A stretch of DNA of 64,000 nucleotides, taken from IMG/VR virus record IMGVR_UViG_3300037278_000114, positions 62,001 to 126,000 of that record. The stretch is one strand, 5' to 3'. The first letter of the stretch is position 1. Each line of letters opens with the position of its first letter. Made by a program: the position numbers and the translations under genes. Below are positions 8,406 through 18,096 of the stretch, one piece after another. The notes beneath the pieces were generated by a model, which ran no database searches, was not told the DNA's origin, and was given only the letters and a program-made list of their open reading frames with translations. The DNA comes from a virus.

Positions 8406-8642
8406 TTAGGCGTCTTGGAACTCGATGCCGTAATTTCCTTCAGGGGGCGGACAAGGATACGCTGCGCTCGTAGCCACGTACACCCTCGAACCATCTTCGA
8501 GAGGGTCTGCAACGGTGTCATCGTCATACAACTTGAAGCGGTCGCTCACCTTCAAGTCACTGAACGCGATGTTCTCCCAGCCCTCAGGAGTCTCACGCTC
8601 TACCTTACGGAACTTGAACTCACCATCATACACTTTATCCAT
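8406..8642 (-). CDS. hypothetical protein
   Basis: 78 aa, no recognised domain; basic N-terminal third and Pro-rich C-terminus. The ATG overlaps the TAA of the ADP-ribosylglycohydrolase gene (TAATG), so it is translated from the same message and may work with it. Confidence 0.6.
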   Translation of the reverse strand: MDKVYDGEFKFRKVERETPEGWENIAFSDLKVSDRFKLYDDDTVADPLEDGSRVYVATSAAYPCPPPEGNYGIEFQDA

Positions 8643-9874
8643 TAGAACTCTACCTCGTATTCTTCCTCATCCTCACTACTGAGGATGGTGTGCAATTCTT
8701 CACCTTCAATTTCAGCGTCATCGGTGTCGAGCAGGGTGTCAACATCTTCGGTGTTCGCCATGTTCACTGCATTGTGGGGGACAAGCACAGGAACCTCCCG
8801 ACCGTAGACTTCCGACAACTCCCACAGACGGGTAGCGAGGTCAGTCAGGTACTCCGCCAACTCAATCTTCTTTGTCCAATGCTTGTTGATGTTTTTGAAG
8901 CCTACTCGTGCCCCGGCAATAGTCCCTGAGATGGCAGCGATGGTGTCGGTGTCGTCGCTGTTATTGGCAGCTTCAATCACAATGTCACGGTACCTCTCGA
9001 ACCGGGCGTTGAAGAAGATAGCTTCTGCGACGGCAGGTACGGCAGCACCATCCTTGACAATGCTGGTGGGGTCTTCGAGAGCGGCGATAGCGGCGTGAAT
9101 GGGTGCGTTATCAGTGCCCAGTGCATAGGCGGCTCCAAAACGTGCCACAGTGTACCATGGGTTCTGGTTGTGGTAACCCGACCCAATCTTGACATCCTGT
9201 GGATAACTGGGAACCCGCATCGGGTTGTCGAAGTCAGCACACAGTAGGAGAGCGTTTGCCACGGCCTCCGCAAAGCTGGTCCCTCCGATTTGAGCAGCCA
9301 CGAGGTAGGCCACTGTACCAGCAGCAAGAATAGCTTCAAGGTTGTTGTGAGTGCAGACGCTGGTCAGACAGCCGATGCGGAAGGCAAGCTCCGGGGTTCT
9401 CCAGTACACGCATCCAACAACACCCGAACGCATAGCAGTGCCGTTGCCCTTGAAATCCTTACCGCCTGTCTCACGCCATGACATGCCGGTGCCCAGCTTA
9501 CGGACAGCTTCCATGCAGTTACCGCCCGGAGCCCGGTGTGAGCCGCCAAGGGGGTTGTGACGCCAGTCAACGAACCGCTTTCCGAGGGCAACCATGAACT
9601 CCTCTTCACCCTTGTGAGGCGGGGAGTCCAACATAGCTTCGCCGATGGCACAGAACATCTGGGTGTCGTCGGTGAACCTGTTGTCATCGAGTAGGCCGGA
9701 AACTTGCTTGGCATCGGTGCCAGCTTCGATGAACTCGATAGGATGTCCGATGGCATCGCCGATAGCTTGGCCGAATACAGAACCGAACACTCGGTCGCGA
9801 GGAACAATGCGACCACAGTTCTCGCTTCTGTGATATGTCTCGCCGCAGATGTCGCAGCAGTCAGCGTTTGGCAT
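8642..9874 (-). CDS. ADP-ribosylglycohydrolase (ARH/DraG family) with N-terminal zinc knuckle
   Basis: 410 aa from the ATG at 9874 (TAATG overlap with the gene upstream). The family removes ADP-ribose from protein side chains and related substrates, using two Mg2+ ions held by Asp clusters. Both clusters are here: FTDDTQ (D69, D70) and NNSDDTDTIAA (near residue 303), with the conserved GxxxGxAIGDAIG start of the fold at about 31-43. Before the domain, residues 7-20 form CX2CX4HX4C, a CCHC zinc knuckle, unusual for this family. The C-terminal 60 residues are acidic. It could reverse an ADP-ribosylation made by the phage or by host defence. Confidence 0.85.
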   Translation of the reverse strand: MPNADCCDICGETYHRSENCGRIVPRDRVFGSVFGQAIGDAIGHPIEFIEAGTDAKQVSGLLDDNRFTDDTQMFCAIGEAMLDSPPHKGEEEFMVALGKRFVDWRHNPLGGSHRAPGGNCMEAVRKLGTGMSWRETGGKDFKGNGTAMRSGVVGCVYWRTPELAFRIGCLTSVCTHNNLEAILAAGTVAYLVAAQIGGTSFAEAVANALLLCADFDNPMRVPSYPQDVKIGSGYHNQNPWYTVARFGAAYALGTDNAPIHAAIAALEDPTSIVKDGAAVPAVAEAIFFNARFERYRDIVIEAANNSDDTDTIAAISGTIAGARVGFKNINKHWTKKIELAEYLTDLATRLWELSEVYGREVPVLVPHNAVNMANTEDVDTLLDTDDAEIEGEELHTILSSEDEEEYEVEF

Positions 9875-10161
9875 TATGTTCCTGACACCCGGTCTGGGTA
9901 CTTGGTGGGGATGACTCCAACAACTTTTACCTTTGCCACACGATGAGGCGGGTAGTGTTCGAACTCTCCAGCACCATCGTTGTGGCGATAGCCGCCTACA
10001 ATGATAGCACATGCGTGCTCACGAGCCTTGTGGGCACCCTTGACATCGTACTCATAGACTACCCCATTGTCAAGGTAGACCTGAACAACCAGAAGTTGGG
10101 TCTCCCCGTCATAGGGTTCTATTGCGATGAGGTCGGGCGATGCTGCCTCGGTCTTTGCCAT
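9874..10161 (-). CDS. hypothetical protein
   Basis: 95 aa, beta-rich (alternating Val, Tyr and Asp), no family recognised. It precedes the ARH gene with a TAATG overlap, so the two are co-translated. The C-terminus is basic. Confidence 0.65.
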   Translation of the reverse strand: MAKTEAASPDLIAIEPYDGETQLLVVQVYLDNGVVYEYDVKGAHKAREHACAIIVGGYRHNDGAGEFEHYPPHRVAKVKVVGVIPTKYPDRVSGT

Positions 10162-10163
10162 GA

Positions 10164-10400
10164 TTACACCAACTTTTCTGTTACAAAGTCTTTGATGGTG
10201 AGGTTCAACTTATCTTGCAGAGCACCACCATACAGCATCAAGAAGGCTTCCGCCTGTGGGGAGGCAAAGTCTGTGGTCTTCAGTACCTTGACGCCGAGGT
10301 TCCGAACCTTGTCAACGCTCACCGTGATGGTGAACTCGTTGGGCAGATGTGTCGGGTTGGATTCGGTTGGTTCCCTGTATTCAAATTTCCTAGCAGTCAT
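10164..10400 (-). CDS. hypothetical protein
   Basis: 78 aa, charged N-terminus followed by an amphipathic region (ITVSVDKVRNLGVKVLK). No family recognised. Separated by two bases from the next gene in the same operon. Confidence 0.6.
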   Translation of the reverse strand: MTARKFEYREPTESNPTHLPNEFTITVSVDKVRNLGVKVLKTTDFASPQAEAFLMLYGGALQDKLNLTIKDFVTEKLV

Positions 10401-10568
10401 TCAATCCTCATTCCAAATTCTTGCGCCCATTACTTGATAGTGTTCAAAGATAAGCTTAGCCGCCCAGCCACTAGCGAAAGACTCAGTCTCAGCATGGCGA
10501 ATCTCCAGCGGGGACTCACACTCTACTGTCCAACCATCGGATTCGAGTAGTGTGGTCAGGGCATCCAT
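10401..10568 (-). CDS. small hypothetical protein (55 aa)
   Basis: I take the ATG at 10568 as start because it lies 5 bases after the promoter-like octamer and gives a compact 55-aa protein (MDALTTLLESDGW...). The longer in-frame version would run back across that octamer. The stop is directly next to the ATG of the following gene. Confidence 0.5.
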   Translation of the reverse strand: MDALTTLLESDGWTVECESPLEIRHAETESFASGWAAKLIFEHYQVMGARIWNED

Positions 10569-10573
10569 GCTAC

Positions 10574-10581
10574 CTAATACT
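10574..10581 (-). promoter_or_regulatory. candidate phage promoter octamer AGTATTAG
   Basis: Minus-strand AGTATTAG overlapping the stop codon of the TOPRIM primase gene, 5 bases before the ATG of the 55-aa gene. If it is a -10 element the message would be leaderless or nearly so. Confidence 0.4.
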
Positions 10582-11332
10582 AGACCTCGGCCATAATGTA
10601 TGCCTTCAATTTTACAGCATAATCGGGGACTTTCAAGCAATCACTGGGGTCGGGTGCTGGAGCTAGGATCGAGGTGACGTGCATGGTCTTGATGAACTTG
10701 GCCTGTTGCTCCATGGACATATTTCCAGCACCATCCTCCCCCTCCCTGCTGCTCACTTCATTGTCGTACATAAGCACGAGGTCTTTGACCCCTAGCATCC
10801 GAAGGTATGCGATGTGGTTCTTCCCCAACAGTTTAGTGAGCGGGGACATGATTGGAACGTCGGGACAGAGCAGCCGAGCGGCCAGAAGGTCGAACGGACC
10901 TTCCACCACAATGACCTTTTGAAGTTCAATAATTCTCTTGAGTGTGGCGTGGTCATTACCCAGCCAGCGGGGGCAGAACAGCTTCTCCCCTATGTTCCGG
11001 TACTTGGAGCCGGTACCATATGCACTGCCCTCTAGCGGCTTAGTTTGTGCCGAACTAAACTTGCCCTCAGTGTCCCGGATGGGGAAGACGAACGCGGGAC
11101 CGGGGACTACTCTGTTCGGTACGTAGAAGAAACCAAGTTGCTTGAGTACGGATTCAAAGTGAGCATCGTACATTCGGAGTGTAGGTGCCCATGAGCGAAT
11201 CTCCATAATTTTTTTCTTGGTGAGGGTGAGCTTGTTCTTGGAAGGAGCTACCGCTTCGACGCGAGTGTAGAAGTCATCAGTCTCCTTGATGATTCTCGGC
11301 ACATCGACTTCCCACCACGGCTTAGCTGCCAT
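10580..11332 (-). CDS. primase catalytic half, TOPRIM domain
   Basis: 250 aa. The TOPRIM signature is clear: IVVEGPFDLLAARLL with the catalytic Glu near residue 143, and an acidic LMYDNEV motif near 190. DnaG-type primases use this core to make RNA primers. No zinc-binding domain is present here; a separate CHC2-type zinc protein is encoded at 26.7-27.4 kb. The region before the TOPRIM fits the DnaG N-subdomain. I infer that the two proteins together form the primase. Confidence 0.75.
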   Translation of the reverse strand: MAAKPWWEVDVPRIIKETDDFYTRVEAVAPSKNKLTLTKKKIMEIRSWAPTLRMYDAHFESVLKQLGFFYVPNRVVPGPAFVFPIRDTEGKFSSAQTKPLEGSAYGTGSKYRNIGEKLFCPRWLGNDHATLKRIIELQKVIVVEGPFDLLAARLLCPDVPIMSPLTKLLGKNHIAYLRMLGVKDLVLMYDNEVSSREGEDGAGNMSMEQQAKFIKTMHVTSILAPAPDPSDCLKVPDYAVKLKAYIMAEV

Positions 11333-11397
11333 CTAAGCCGCCTTTCTGTACTTCCACAATTGGCACATAGACTTAGAACCGATGAGGGATAGACCTA

Positions 11398-11802
11398 CTA
11401 GCTCTTTTCTTTTCCATTTAGACCCTTTTCCATATTTGAAATTTTCCCCTCATCTAGGGTTTTCATGTCAAATATATTTAAGCACCAAAAAAAAACTACC
11501 AAATCTCGGTACTCTTGGAGTAACACTTGAGGGTCTTTTAATTTCTCTTTGAATTGGTGAACCAATTCCTCCTTTGTAAAAAGAGGACTGAATAATCCAG
11601 TATTTTTGCAGAATTCAGGGTTCCTAGAACCACATCCCCGGCATCCGGTGACCTCGTGCTTTGAAGAAAGCACCGCTTTGGTGCAGTTCCAAGGACACGG
11701 GCGCGAGTTGCTTTGTAGGAACCTGCGCCTATGCCGTTTAACTAATTCCCGACATTTGTCCCATATTTCTTCTGGTGATTTTATAATCCAACTAACCTGC
11801 AT
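11398..11802 (-). CDS. Cys-rich hypothetical protein
   Basis: 134 aa. Residues about 36-66 hold CPWNC and GCRGCGSRNPEFC, five cysteines that fit a metal site. The rest is helical and basic. I chose the ATG at 11802 (AGAGG just before it), which overlaps the end of the Rad50 C-half gene; an ATG at 11817 is possible. Coupling to the Rad50 half suggests a role in recombination, by context only. Confidence 0.6.
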   Translation of the reverse strand: MQVSWIIKSPEEIWDKCRELVKRHRRRFLQSNSRPCPWNCTKAVLSSKHEVTGCRGCGSRNPEFCKNTGLFSPLFTKEELVHQFKEKLKDPQVLLQEYRDLVVFFWCLNIFDMKTLDEGKISNMEKGLNGKEKS

Positions 11803-12448
11803 CGAGGACCTCTTCATCGACGTTACCTTCTACAAGTAGGGGGCCGTCCTTTGGAGTTTCTTGAACCCTGTAAACCTTATCTGCACAGGCGGTGATTAAT
11901 GGTTGATGAGATACCGTAAGTATAGTAAACCCATTATTATCGACGAGAGTCCTCAGCATGTTAGAAACTTGGGGGAGGAATTCGGAGGATACATTACTAA
12001 AGCTCTCGTCCAAAAAAATCGCTTTTGATAGCTTGAACCTTTTAATCAAAATGACTCTTAGGAGGAAGGCGGTCACATTCTGCACGCCCCCACCGAAGGA
12101 GTCCATGGGGTTTCCCAAGGTATCCCCTTGTTTGATGAGCAGACGATAGGAGTAGCCACGAGCCGTCTCCTTCTTCTCCACCACCAGACCAAGCGTGTTG
12201 TCCTTGAACACCTTGCGTAGACCGGCAGAGACAATGGATTCAATCTTGCCGATTCCATTAATTGATACCACTTCAATGCAACGGTCGAGCAGAGACACAG
12301 CTTTGGCAAGCTCGATTGACTCTTCCTTGATTTGGTCAATGCGAGTGGTGAGGCGAGTGATGGTACGCCGTTCATTCTCTAGCTGCTGTTCGACGCGAAC
12401 CCGCCCATTGCGGAAGACCGCAATGCGATTGGAGAGGGTCTGTTCCAT
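11792..12448 (-). CDS. C-terminal half of a split Rad50/SbcC ATPase
   Basis: 218 aa. Residues 20-60 are coiled coil. Then come SFGGGVQNVT (117-126, the ABC signature of SMC and Rad50 proteins), Walker B AIFLDE (143-148) and the H-loop SHQ (H181). There is no Walker A and no zinc hook. A full Rad50 needs an N-terminal lobe with Walker A; that lobe is encoded at 49628-50950, which ends at the hook. Together they rebuild one ATPase head that works with the Mre11/SbcD nuclease (45620-46612) in end resection. The start overlaps the previous stop (TAATG). Confidence 0.75.
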   Translation of the reverse strand: MEQTLSNRIAVFRNGRVRVEQQLENERRTITRLTTRIDQIKEESIELAKAVSLLDRCIEVVSINGIGKIESIVSAGLRKVFKDNTLGLVVEKKETARGYSYRLLIKQGDTLGNPMDSFGGGVQNVTAFLLRVILIKRFKLSKAIFLDESFSNVSSEFLPQVSNMLRTLVDNNGFTILTVSHQPLITACADKVYRVQETPKDGPLLVEGNVDEEVLDAG

Positions 12449-12663
12449 TACTTATCAGTGTAGGAGAGAATCTCGAACATGCCGCCGACGTTGACGTTGG
12501 CATTGACGCTGAAAATCTCACTGCCTTCAGCGGACAGCTTGTTGAGAAGAGCAACCAAGTCGCGGCTGTTGCAGGAGCCGAGTGCCCATGTTCGGGTTAG
12601 GGGGGAGAATACCTTCTTTGCCTTCGGGGACTTCTCGGTGGTGGTTTCAATTGCGTCTGTCAT
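12448..12663 (-). CDS. hypothetical protein
   Basis: 71 aa with a good TAGGAG site and a TAATG link to the Rad50 C-half. Sequence is mixed alpha/beta with no recognised motif. Co-translation suggests a link with the recombination ATPase. Confidence 0.6.
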   Translation of the reverse strand: MTDAIETTTEKSPKAKKVFSPLTRTWALGSCNSRDLVALLNKLSAEGSEIFSVNANVNVGGMFEILSYTDK

Positions 12664-12712
12664 AGGGCTCCTATAATTCGATTAGGGTTGAGATGGGTTC
12701 GTCCAGAGGGTC

Positions 12713-13096
12713 TCATGGTATGAGTAACTCCCTCAAGGCTGAGATTACTTCTTCAGAGGTAGGAGCTACCGCACGCTTCCTAGAAAAATAAAGTCGCAGT
12801 GCATCACTCTGAATACTCAACTTTTCAAGCGTCATCCCATCCGAGATATTGACGTAAACATACTTACAGTAACGGGGGAACCAGATTCTAAACTTGAACG
12901 GGCCGACCTTCGTCTTGTACTTGTAAGAGTTGAATGGGTTCCAGATACGCTTCCACTTCAGCATACCAGAGAGGGTAAGGTTTTCTAGGAGAAACAGAAG
13001 CTCCTTCTCATCCGCTGTCTCCTTAGCGTAGGAATCAAGCGTCTTCGCTTTCCCAGCTTCACTCTCCTGCGTCCGCTCTTCGCTGTACTCAGTCAT
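12713..13096 (-). CDS. hypothetical protein
   Basis: 127 aa. Acidic, Glu- and Ala-rich first 35 residues, then an aromatic and basic middle (WKRIWNPFNSYKYKTK), then a helical end. Linked to the clamp gene by TAATG. No family recognised; possible replication accessory protein by position. Confidence 0.6.
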   Translation of the reverse strand: MTEYSEERTQESEAGKAKTLDSYAKETADEKELLFLLENLTLSGMLKWKRIWNPFNSYKYKTKVGPFKFRIWFPRYCKYVYVNISDGMTLEKLSIQSDALRLYFSRKRAVAPTSEEVISALRELLIP

Positions 13097-14121
13097 TACA
13101 CCAATCCAAAGTTAACTTCGATAGGCCCACGGACTATGCGATAGGTAGCATTCCGTAAGGGCACACTATACAATACCCCTATTTCCTCATTTGTTTGGTT
13201 CAAAGCATCCACAATAAACTTGGCCGTCCGACCGAACACCGCAGCCTTCGGCCACGAGTTGGTCTGGGCTCCATGGGGAAACACTTGAGGGTTACTGTAC
13301 TTGTCCCGGCAGACTATACCTTCGCGAGGGTTGAGTTCCACGCGGTCGGTTTCCGCTGACAAGGAGGCCACGTGAGCGAGGGATGCGAGGAGCCGGGGAG
13401 CATGGAAGCGGGTCAACTCGGTACCGGGCTGCTGGTATACGGTCAGCAGGTTTGTGGGGGTACTATGCATGGTCATGGCACACAGGAGCCCGTCTTTTTC
13501 CGCCAGCCAGTAGCCTTGCTGGCTCACAAGAACTTCCTTGACACCACCCCCAGCTACGAACCGCAGGAACGCCTCACGGGGCTGTATGGCGAGGGTGTTG
13601 CTGCCTCTGGTTTTGGTAATCTCATTGATGGTGTCCGATGTCCAGATGGCGACCCCCGCAACTGTACATATGAGTAGTCTACCCTCCGCCATCGCGGGGG
13701 GAGCTGACAGAGCCTTGAATGACCGTATGTCGAAGCCATCGAAGGTGTTGCCAGCGTAACGGTATCGACCGGGGTCACCTACGTAGTGAGGCTTGAACCC
13801 GGCAGCGTCGTTCCTCACGGTGTGAATCTGCAAGCGTACTCCGTCTGGGGATTCCAACTTGAGCTTCCCGAAGAAGTCCACGCCCATGTCCATGGCGTCA
13901 GAGGACACACCGAGCAGGTCTTTCAGATTCATCAGCGATGCGAAGATGTGGGGTTGAGCAGTATCGAAGTTGATTGTCTGAAGAAAACCGAACGTACTGG
14001 AGCGATGGAACTGCGGCTTGTCGTCCTGTGGGAATTGAACACCAAGGAACGGACAAGCGTGAGTATCGAATCCAGATAGCACGCGGAGAACCTTGAGCAG
14101 GTCCCCCTTATCAATCAACAT
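13096..14121 (-). CDS. dnaN: probable sliding clamp (DnaN-like)
   Basis: 341 aa, close to the 365 aa usual for bacterial beta clamps. The sequence is beta-rich throughout and could be divided into three domains of about 110 residues. The end, RGPIEVNFGLV, is the type of terminal strand seen in clamps. No catalytic motif is present. The assignment also rests on context: a DnaX-like loader and a polymerase with a possible clamp-binding peptide are encoded nearby, and no other clamp candidate is visible. Other beta-rich replication proteins remain possible. Confidence 0.5.
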   Translation of the reverse strand: MLIDKGDLLKVLRVLSGFDTHACPFLGVQFPQDDKPQFHRSSTFGFLQTINFDTAQPHIFASLMNLKDLLGVSSDAMDMGVDFFGKLKLESPDGVRLQIHTVRNDAAGFKPHYVGDPGRYRYAGNTFDGFDIRSFKALSAPPAMAEGRLLICTVAGVAIWTSDTINEITKTRGSNTLAIQPREAFLRFVAGGGVKEVLVSQQGYWLAEKDGLLCAMTMHSTPTNLLTVYQQPGTELTRFHAPRLLASLAHVASLSAETDRVELNPREGIVCRDKYSNPQVFPHGAQTNSWPKAAVFGRTAKFIVDALNQTNEEIGVLYSVPLRNATYRIVRGPIEVNFGLV

Positions 14122-14139
14122 AGAATCAAGTACCCAAAT

Positions 14140-17100
14140 TTACGTGTTAATGCTCACAATATTAGAATAGGGAGAGTTACCATCCACCGATAAGGCAATG
14201 ACCCGGAAGTAGTACTGCTGACCGATAGGCGAGGGGATGATGACGCTCTCGATAAATCCACTGTTAACCAAGCTGACAGTCCAGTTCACTTGGTCGAATG
14301 ATGTCTCCAAGTGGTACGACTGGATGAGGTCAGGTCGGTCAGCATCCCAGCTTATCCCCAAATTTACGTAACCCGGCTGGCTTGCCGCTCCCGCGTTTAC
14401 AACTGAGTTCATGACAGGAGCAGCAGGGCGTCCCGCGTACGTGTCGTTGGGCTCGAACAGAATTTCACCTGTTGTTACAAACTGGTTGCGAAGTTTGGTT
14501 GCATCCCACGTTCCAATGATTTGACCATGGGACAGGTCGATGAGAGTCTCATATGTACTACCCCCCGTGCTGGCAATAGCGTCAGACCCTTCAGTCGTAG
14601 TGGGGTAGTCGGCGTGTTTGAAGCTGATGACAAATTGAGTCGGAGTAGCCGAAACCACAGAAGCGGTTACCCCGTTGAGGAATGTAGCACCAGTCAAGTC
14701 AGCAAAGGTTACAACCGTACCCTGAGAGAAGGTATTGTTCGCCACAAGGGTCACACTATTGCCGGTGACGTTAACACTGGTAACCCTAGCTGACACAACA
14801 GCAATCGTACCAAGAAGGAGTTTACCTGTGTTCAGGGACTCTACATTGGATATACGAACAAACTGCACGTTATCTACGCCGTAGAGCAACCCAGCCCCTA
14901 CCGTAAGCTCAAGCGCCCCCTGCAACTGCAAGTCGGTGTTGCGAAGCTGAATCAGTAAACAGCCCTCAGAGCCCGTAAGGATTACAATACGCACGTTGCC
15001 AAAACTGAAGGTGGTGAAGACCTTGTTGAAGATCATGCTGGAAATCATCGTCAAGTCAATCGTTGTATCCGGGTTGTCCGTGTTGATGAGCGGAGCAGTC
15101 GAGTAGCGATACAGCTTGCTGGCATTGTCCAGTACAAGTGTGTAGTCGTTCTCAGTGTGTACCGCATCAACGATAGTAGAGCTATTCGGGGTAAACAACC
15201 TTCGCAACAGGATAATGTTTGGACTCACCCCCCCGTAGATGGTAACTGAAGCCGGAGAGATGAGAATATAGCGGTCGGAGCCGTCCAACACAGAGTTCCG
15301 TTTGATGTTATTGAAATTGGTGTATATGGTTGACACGTCCAATGCGGACCATGTTTGCGCTGAGTTACGCTGAGATATGTTCCCATTCCACATGGAACGA
15401 GACAGTTGTAGCGTGTCGGTTAAAACAAATGCAAAGGGAGCCACATCGACTGTAACCGTAGCATAGGTCGGCGTGTTCACACCATCACTGACGGTGAGAG
15501 ACCAGACAATCGTGTCCCCTTGCACAGGAGCACCATTGGTCTCAAACTGCAAGAAGCTGGATGTCACCCCGCTGAGAATCTGAGTCGATAGAATCGGTGT
15601 ACCTGAGACCTGAGTCCAAGAGTACGTAACTGAGTCATCGTTATCGCTTATTCCTCCGTAGGTAGGATGAATCGTGACGACCGAATTTCTAGCCGCCGAA
15701 ATCGGGAGCGTGACGGGGTTGTGGGTGGTTCCGTCGTGGGTGAAGTCAATCGTTGGAACCGCGTTGAAAGGAACCGTAACCGTGCAGAAACCGTATTGGA
15801 CATTGGCAATCGCCTTTCCAGTGTCGGCTGCGGTGTAGTACGCGTGGGTGAAGGGGGCTGAGAAATTATTGCCCGATGTACCTGACACTACAACTTGAAC
15901 ATCATTTAGGAACGTGGCCGAAGCGATGTTGTACAAGAATACAGACTCACCATGGGCAAGATTGACCGGAGCACTCGTGGTCACCGTCAACACGTTGCCT
16001 GAGATGGCGATGTTGGTGATATTCATTGGCGGGTGCTCTGGAATTACACCGTTGTAGTTCACCGCAACAACCCCTACAACGAAGGTCTCAGCCGCACCAC
16101 CGATGCCACGGCTCACAGTGAACGTGGCAGTGTTACCCATAATCAGATTTGGAGTTAAACTGACATAGGAGTTATGTGGGCTGTACGTCCATGTGTACTC
16201 AACAGTGTCGCTGTCGCCGTCATTCGTTCCGCTGGCGTCGAAAAACAAAGGGGTTGCACGGTAGGCTGTAGCCGCGCCGCTGGGTACAAGCTTGACGATG
16301 GGGGGCGTGTTGAAGTTAGAGACATAGGTTGCCCCTGATGTAGTCGAGCCCTGCTGTTCACCAATCACACCCCACTGCGACAGGTCGTCAAAGGGTGTCT
16401 TAGAGCCCCGCAACCATGTAAAATTCAACGTGTTGTAGAAGCCCGGTACGTCGGACAAGTTGAACGTAGCAACGTCCAAGGCACTCGTCTTCAACGGCCA
16501 CGAGGTTGGGGCTAGAGTGAAGCGTGGGTCGATGTCAGGCGTAGGTGTCGCCGTCCAGTTTGTTGGGTTAAGGTTAGGTGCCACGACTGAGACGGGGACG
16601 CCATCTATCGTGGTGTAAAAGGCGTAACTCACCGGGTTGGTCGCTAGAGCGGATTGAACTACGGCACCAGCAGGGTATGTATTCTCACTTACCCACGCAC
16701 CCAGATAATTGTAGGTGAGGGCGGTGTTGACAATGTAGTCGGTGGTGCCATAACGCACGCGGTCATTCACGGCGTACCGCTTGACCTGTGGCGACCACTC
16801 GCCACGGAGGCTGTATACAGGCTCAGCAAGGTATGAGACGAAGGCTCCTGTGGTTGATGCGACGGATAGAGTTCCTTGGATGTACGAGGTTGTGTTCGAG
16901 CCCGGAGTGATGTGGAAGCTCCACTGACCCAGAGGCTGCGGTGGGCTGAGGGCCACAGTGCCGTCGTAGTAACCGAGCAGAAGGTTACCTATCAATGCGT
17001 TCTGGTGAACCTCCTGACTGAAGAACTGTTGCAAAAGAGTACGGGTGGTTCCACTCGGGATAACCGTGAGACGAGTGTCGGCATAGCGACCTGTAAATGA

Positions 17101-18096
17101 GGTCAGGATGTTGCCCAGACTCCACATTAGAGTCGGGGGGGAGGACGTGTGGTTGCGGCTTGCCAGAATGATGCTGAAGGTCTGGTCGGCGAATGTAATC
17201 TGCTTCGGGTGTGCCTCGTAGTACACTTCGATGTTGAGACCATCGGGAGAATACACAGATACAGCACCAAACGTGTTTCCTGTACTGAAGGGAGATGCGT
17301 CCAGAACCGTGATAGAGTCCAAACCAACAGCGGGAGGGCTCAGCGTGTCCGTGAATTCAAACGCGATGAGAGAGTGGCCGGGGAGCCATGTGGCGAATCC
17401 GCTCTCGTAACCCACCTGAGTGTAATCCGCGTGGGTAAAGCTGGCCGTGAAGTAACCGACACCCGTACCAGTGACTGTGACGGTCTGCCCGTTGAGGAAG
17501 GTAGCATTTTGCAATGCAGATAACGTAATGCCTTGACCTACGCTGTATGAGTTGAACGCCTGTACTGTGAGCACGTCGCTGCTGATGCTGATGCCAGTCA
17601 CATCAGACACTGTGGGCGTCTGCCAGATGATGGAGGGGTTAGTGACCGCCACGACCACGAAGGGGTGTCCTGAACCCGATAGGACACACACATCATAAGA
17701 ATCCCGAATGTAGGATGCCGTGGTAATAGTTGTCGGTGGTCCTAGTGTGTCATTCGCTGTGTTGTAAGCGAACAGGATAACGTCGATGTCTTTACCATCA
17801 ACATCATCCTGCGTACCAACGATGTACAGCACCTGACCTACAGAGTCATAGGCAATTACGGGGTCGAACGAGGAGTTATTTTTCCCATTGATAACGGGAA
17901 AAGTATAGATCGCTGTGATAGAGAAAGAAGCACCCGGACCCGGTGTTGGCGGGGTCGGGTTCGACTTGAACACGGCAAAGGTATTGTCAGCGCGAACTTG
18001 GCTTACGACGTAAATTGTCGAGCCCACTTCGATGAACTGAGCGTTACCAGTCACTAATTCTCGTTGCCATTCTTGGTTATCTAATTGGGTAATCAT
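14140..18096 (-). CDS. large virion structural protein with repeated beta domains
   Basis: 1318 aa from the ATG at 18096 (ATGA overlap with the gene upstream). At least three copies of a roughly 60-residue unit occur (near residues 200-265, 650-715 and 1140-1205), each with an ATFLNG-like core and FTHADYT-like end. Between them lie Ig- or cadherin-like segments, and the last 95 residues form a fibronectin type III-like domain. Such modular proteins make tail fibres, spikes or baseplate extensions that meet the host. No signal peptide and no enzyme motif are seen. Confidence 0.75.
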   Translation of the reverse strand: MITQLDNQEWQRELVTGNAQFIEVGSTIYVVSQVRADNTFAVFKSNPTPPTPGPGASFSITAIYTFPVINGKNNSSFDPVIAYDSVGQVLYIVGTQDDVDGKDIDVILFAYNTANDTLGPPTTITTASYIRDSYDVCVLSGSGHPFVVVAVTNPSIIWQTPTVSDVTGISISSDVLTVQAFNSYSVGQGITLSALQNATFLNGQTVTVTGTGVGYFTASFTHADYTQVGYESGFATWLPGHSLIAFEFTDTLSPPAVGLDSITVLDASPFSTGNTFGAVSVYSPDGLNIEVYYEAHPKQITFADQTFSIILASRNHTSSPPTLMWSLGNILTSFTGRYADTRLTVIPSGTTRTLLQQFFSQEVHQNALIGNLLLGYYDGTVALSPPQPLGQWSFHITPGSNTTSYIQGTLSVASTTGAFVSYLAEPVYSLRGEWSPQVKRYAVNDRVRYGTTDYIVNTALTYNYLGAWVSENTYPAGAVVQSALATNPVSYAFYTTIDGVPVSVVAPNLNPTNWTATPTPDIDPRFTLAPTSWPLKTSALDVATFNLSDVPGFYNTLNFTWLRGSKTPFDDLSQWGVIGEQQGSTTSGATYVSNFNTPPIVKLVPSGAATAYRATPLFFDASGTNDGDSDTVEYTWTYSPHNSYVSLTPNLIMGNTATFTVSRGIGGAAETFVVGVVAVNYNGVIPEHPPMNITNIAISGNVLTVTTSAPVNLAHGESVFLYNIASATFLNDVQVVVSGTSGNNFSAPFTHAYYTAADTGKAIANVQYGFCTVTVPFNAVPTIDFTHDGTTHNPVTLPISAARNSVVTIHPTYGGISDNDDSVTYSWTQVSGTPILSTQILSGVTSSFLQFETNGAPVQGDTIVWSLTVSDGVNTPTYATVTVDVAPFAFVLTDTLQLSRSMWNGNISQRNSAQTWSALDVSTIYTNFNNIKRNSVLDGSDRYILISPASVTIYGGVSPNIILLRRLFTPNSSTIVDAVHTENDYTLVLDNASKLYRYSTAPLINTDNPDTTIDLTMISSMIFNKVFTTFSFGNVRIVILTGSEGCLLIQLRNTDLQLQGALELTVGAGLLYGVDNVQFVRISNVESLNTGKLLLGTIAVVSARVTSVNVTGNSVTLVANNTFSQGTVVTFADLTGATFLNGVTASVVSATPTQFVISFKHADYPTTTEGSDAIASTGGSTYETLIDLSHGQIIGTWDATKLRNQFVTTGEILFEPNDTYAGRPAAPVMNSVVNAGAASQPGYVNLGISWDADRPDLIQSYHLETSFDQVNWTVSLVNSGFIESVIIPSPIGQQYYFRVIALSVDGNSPYSNIVSINT

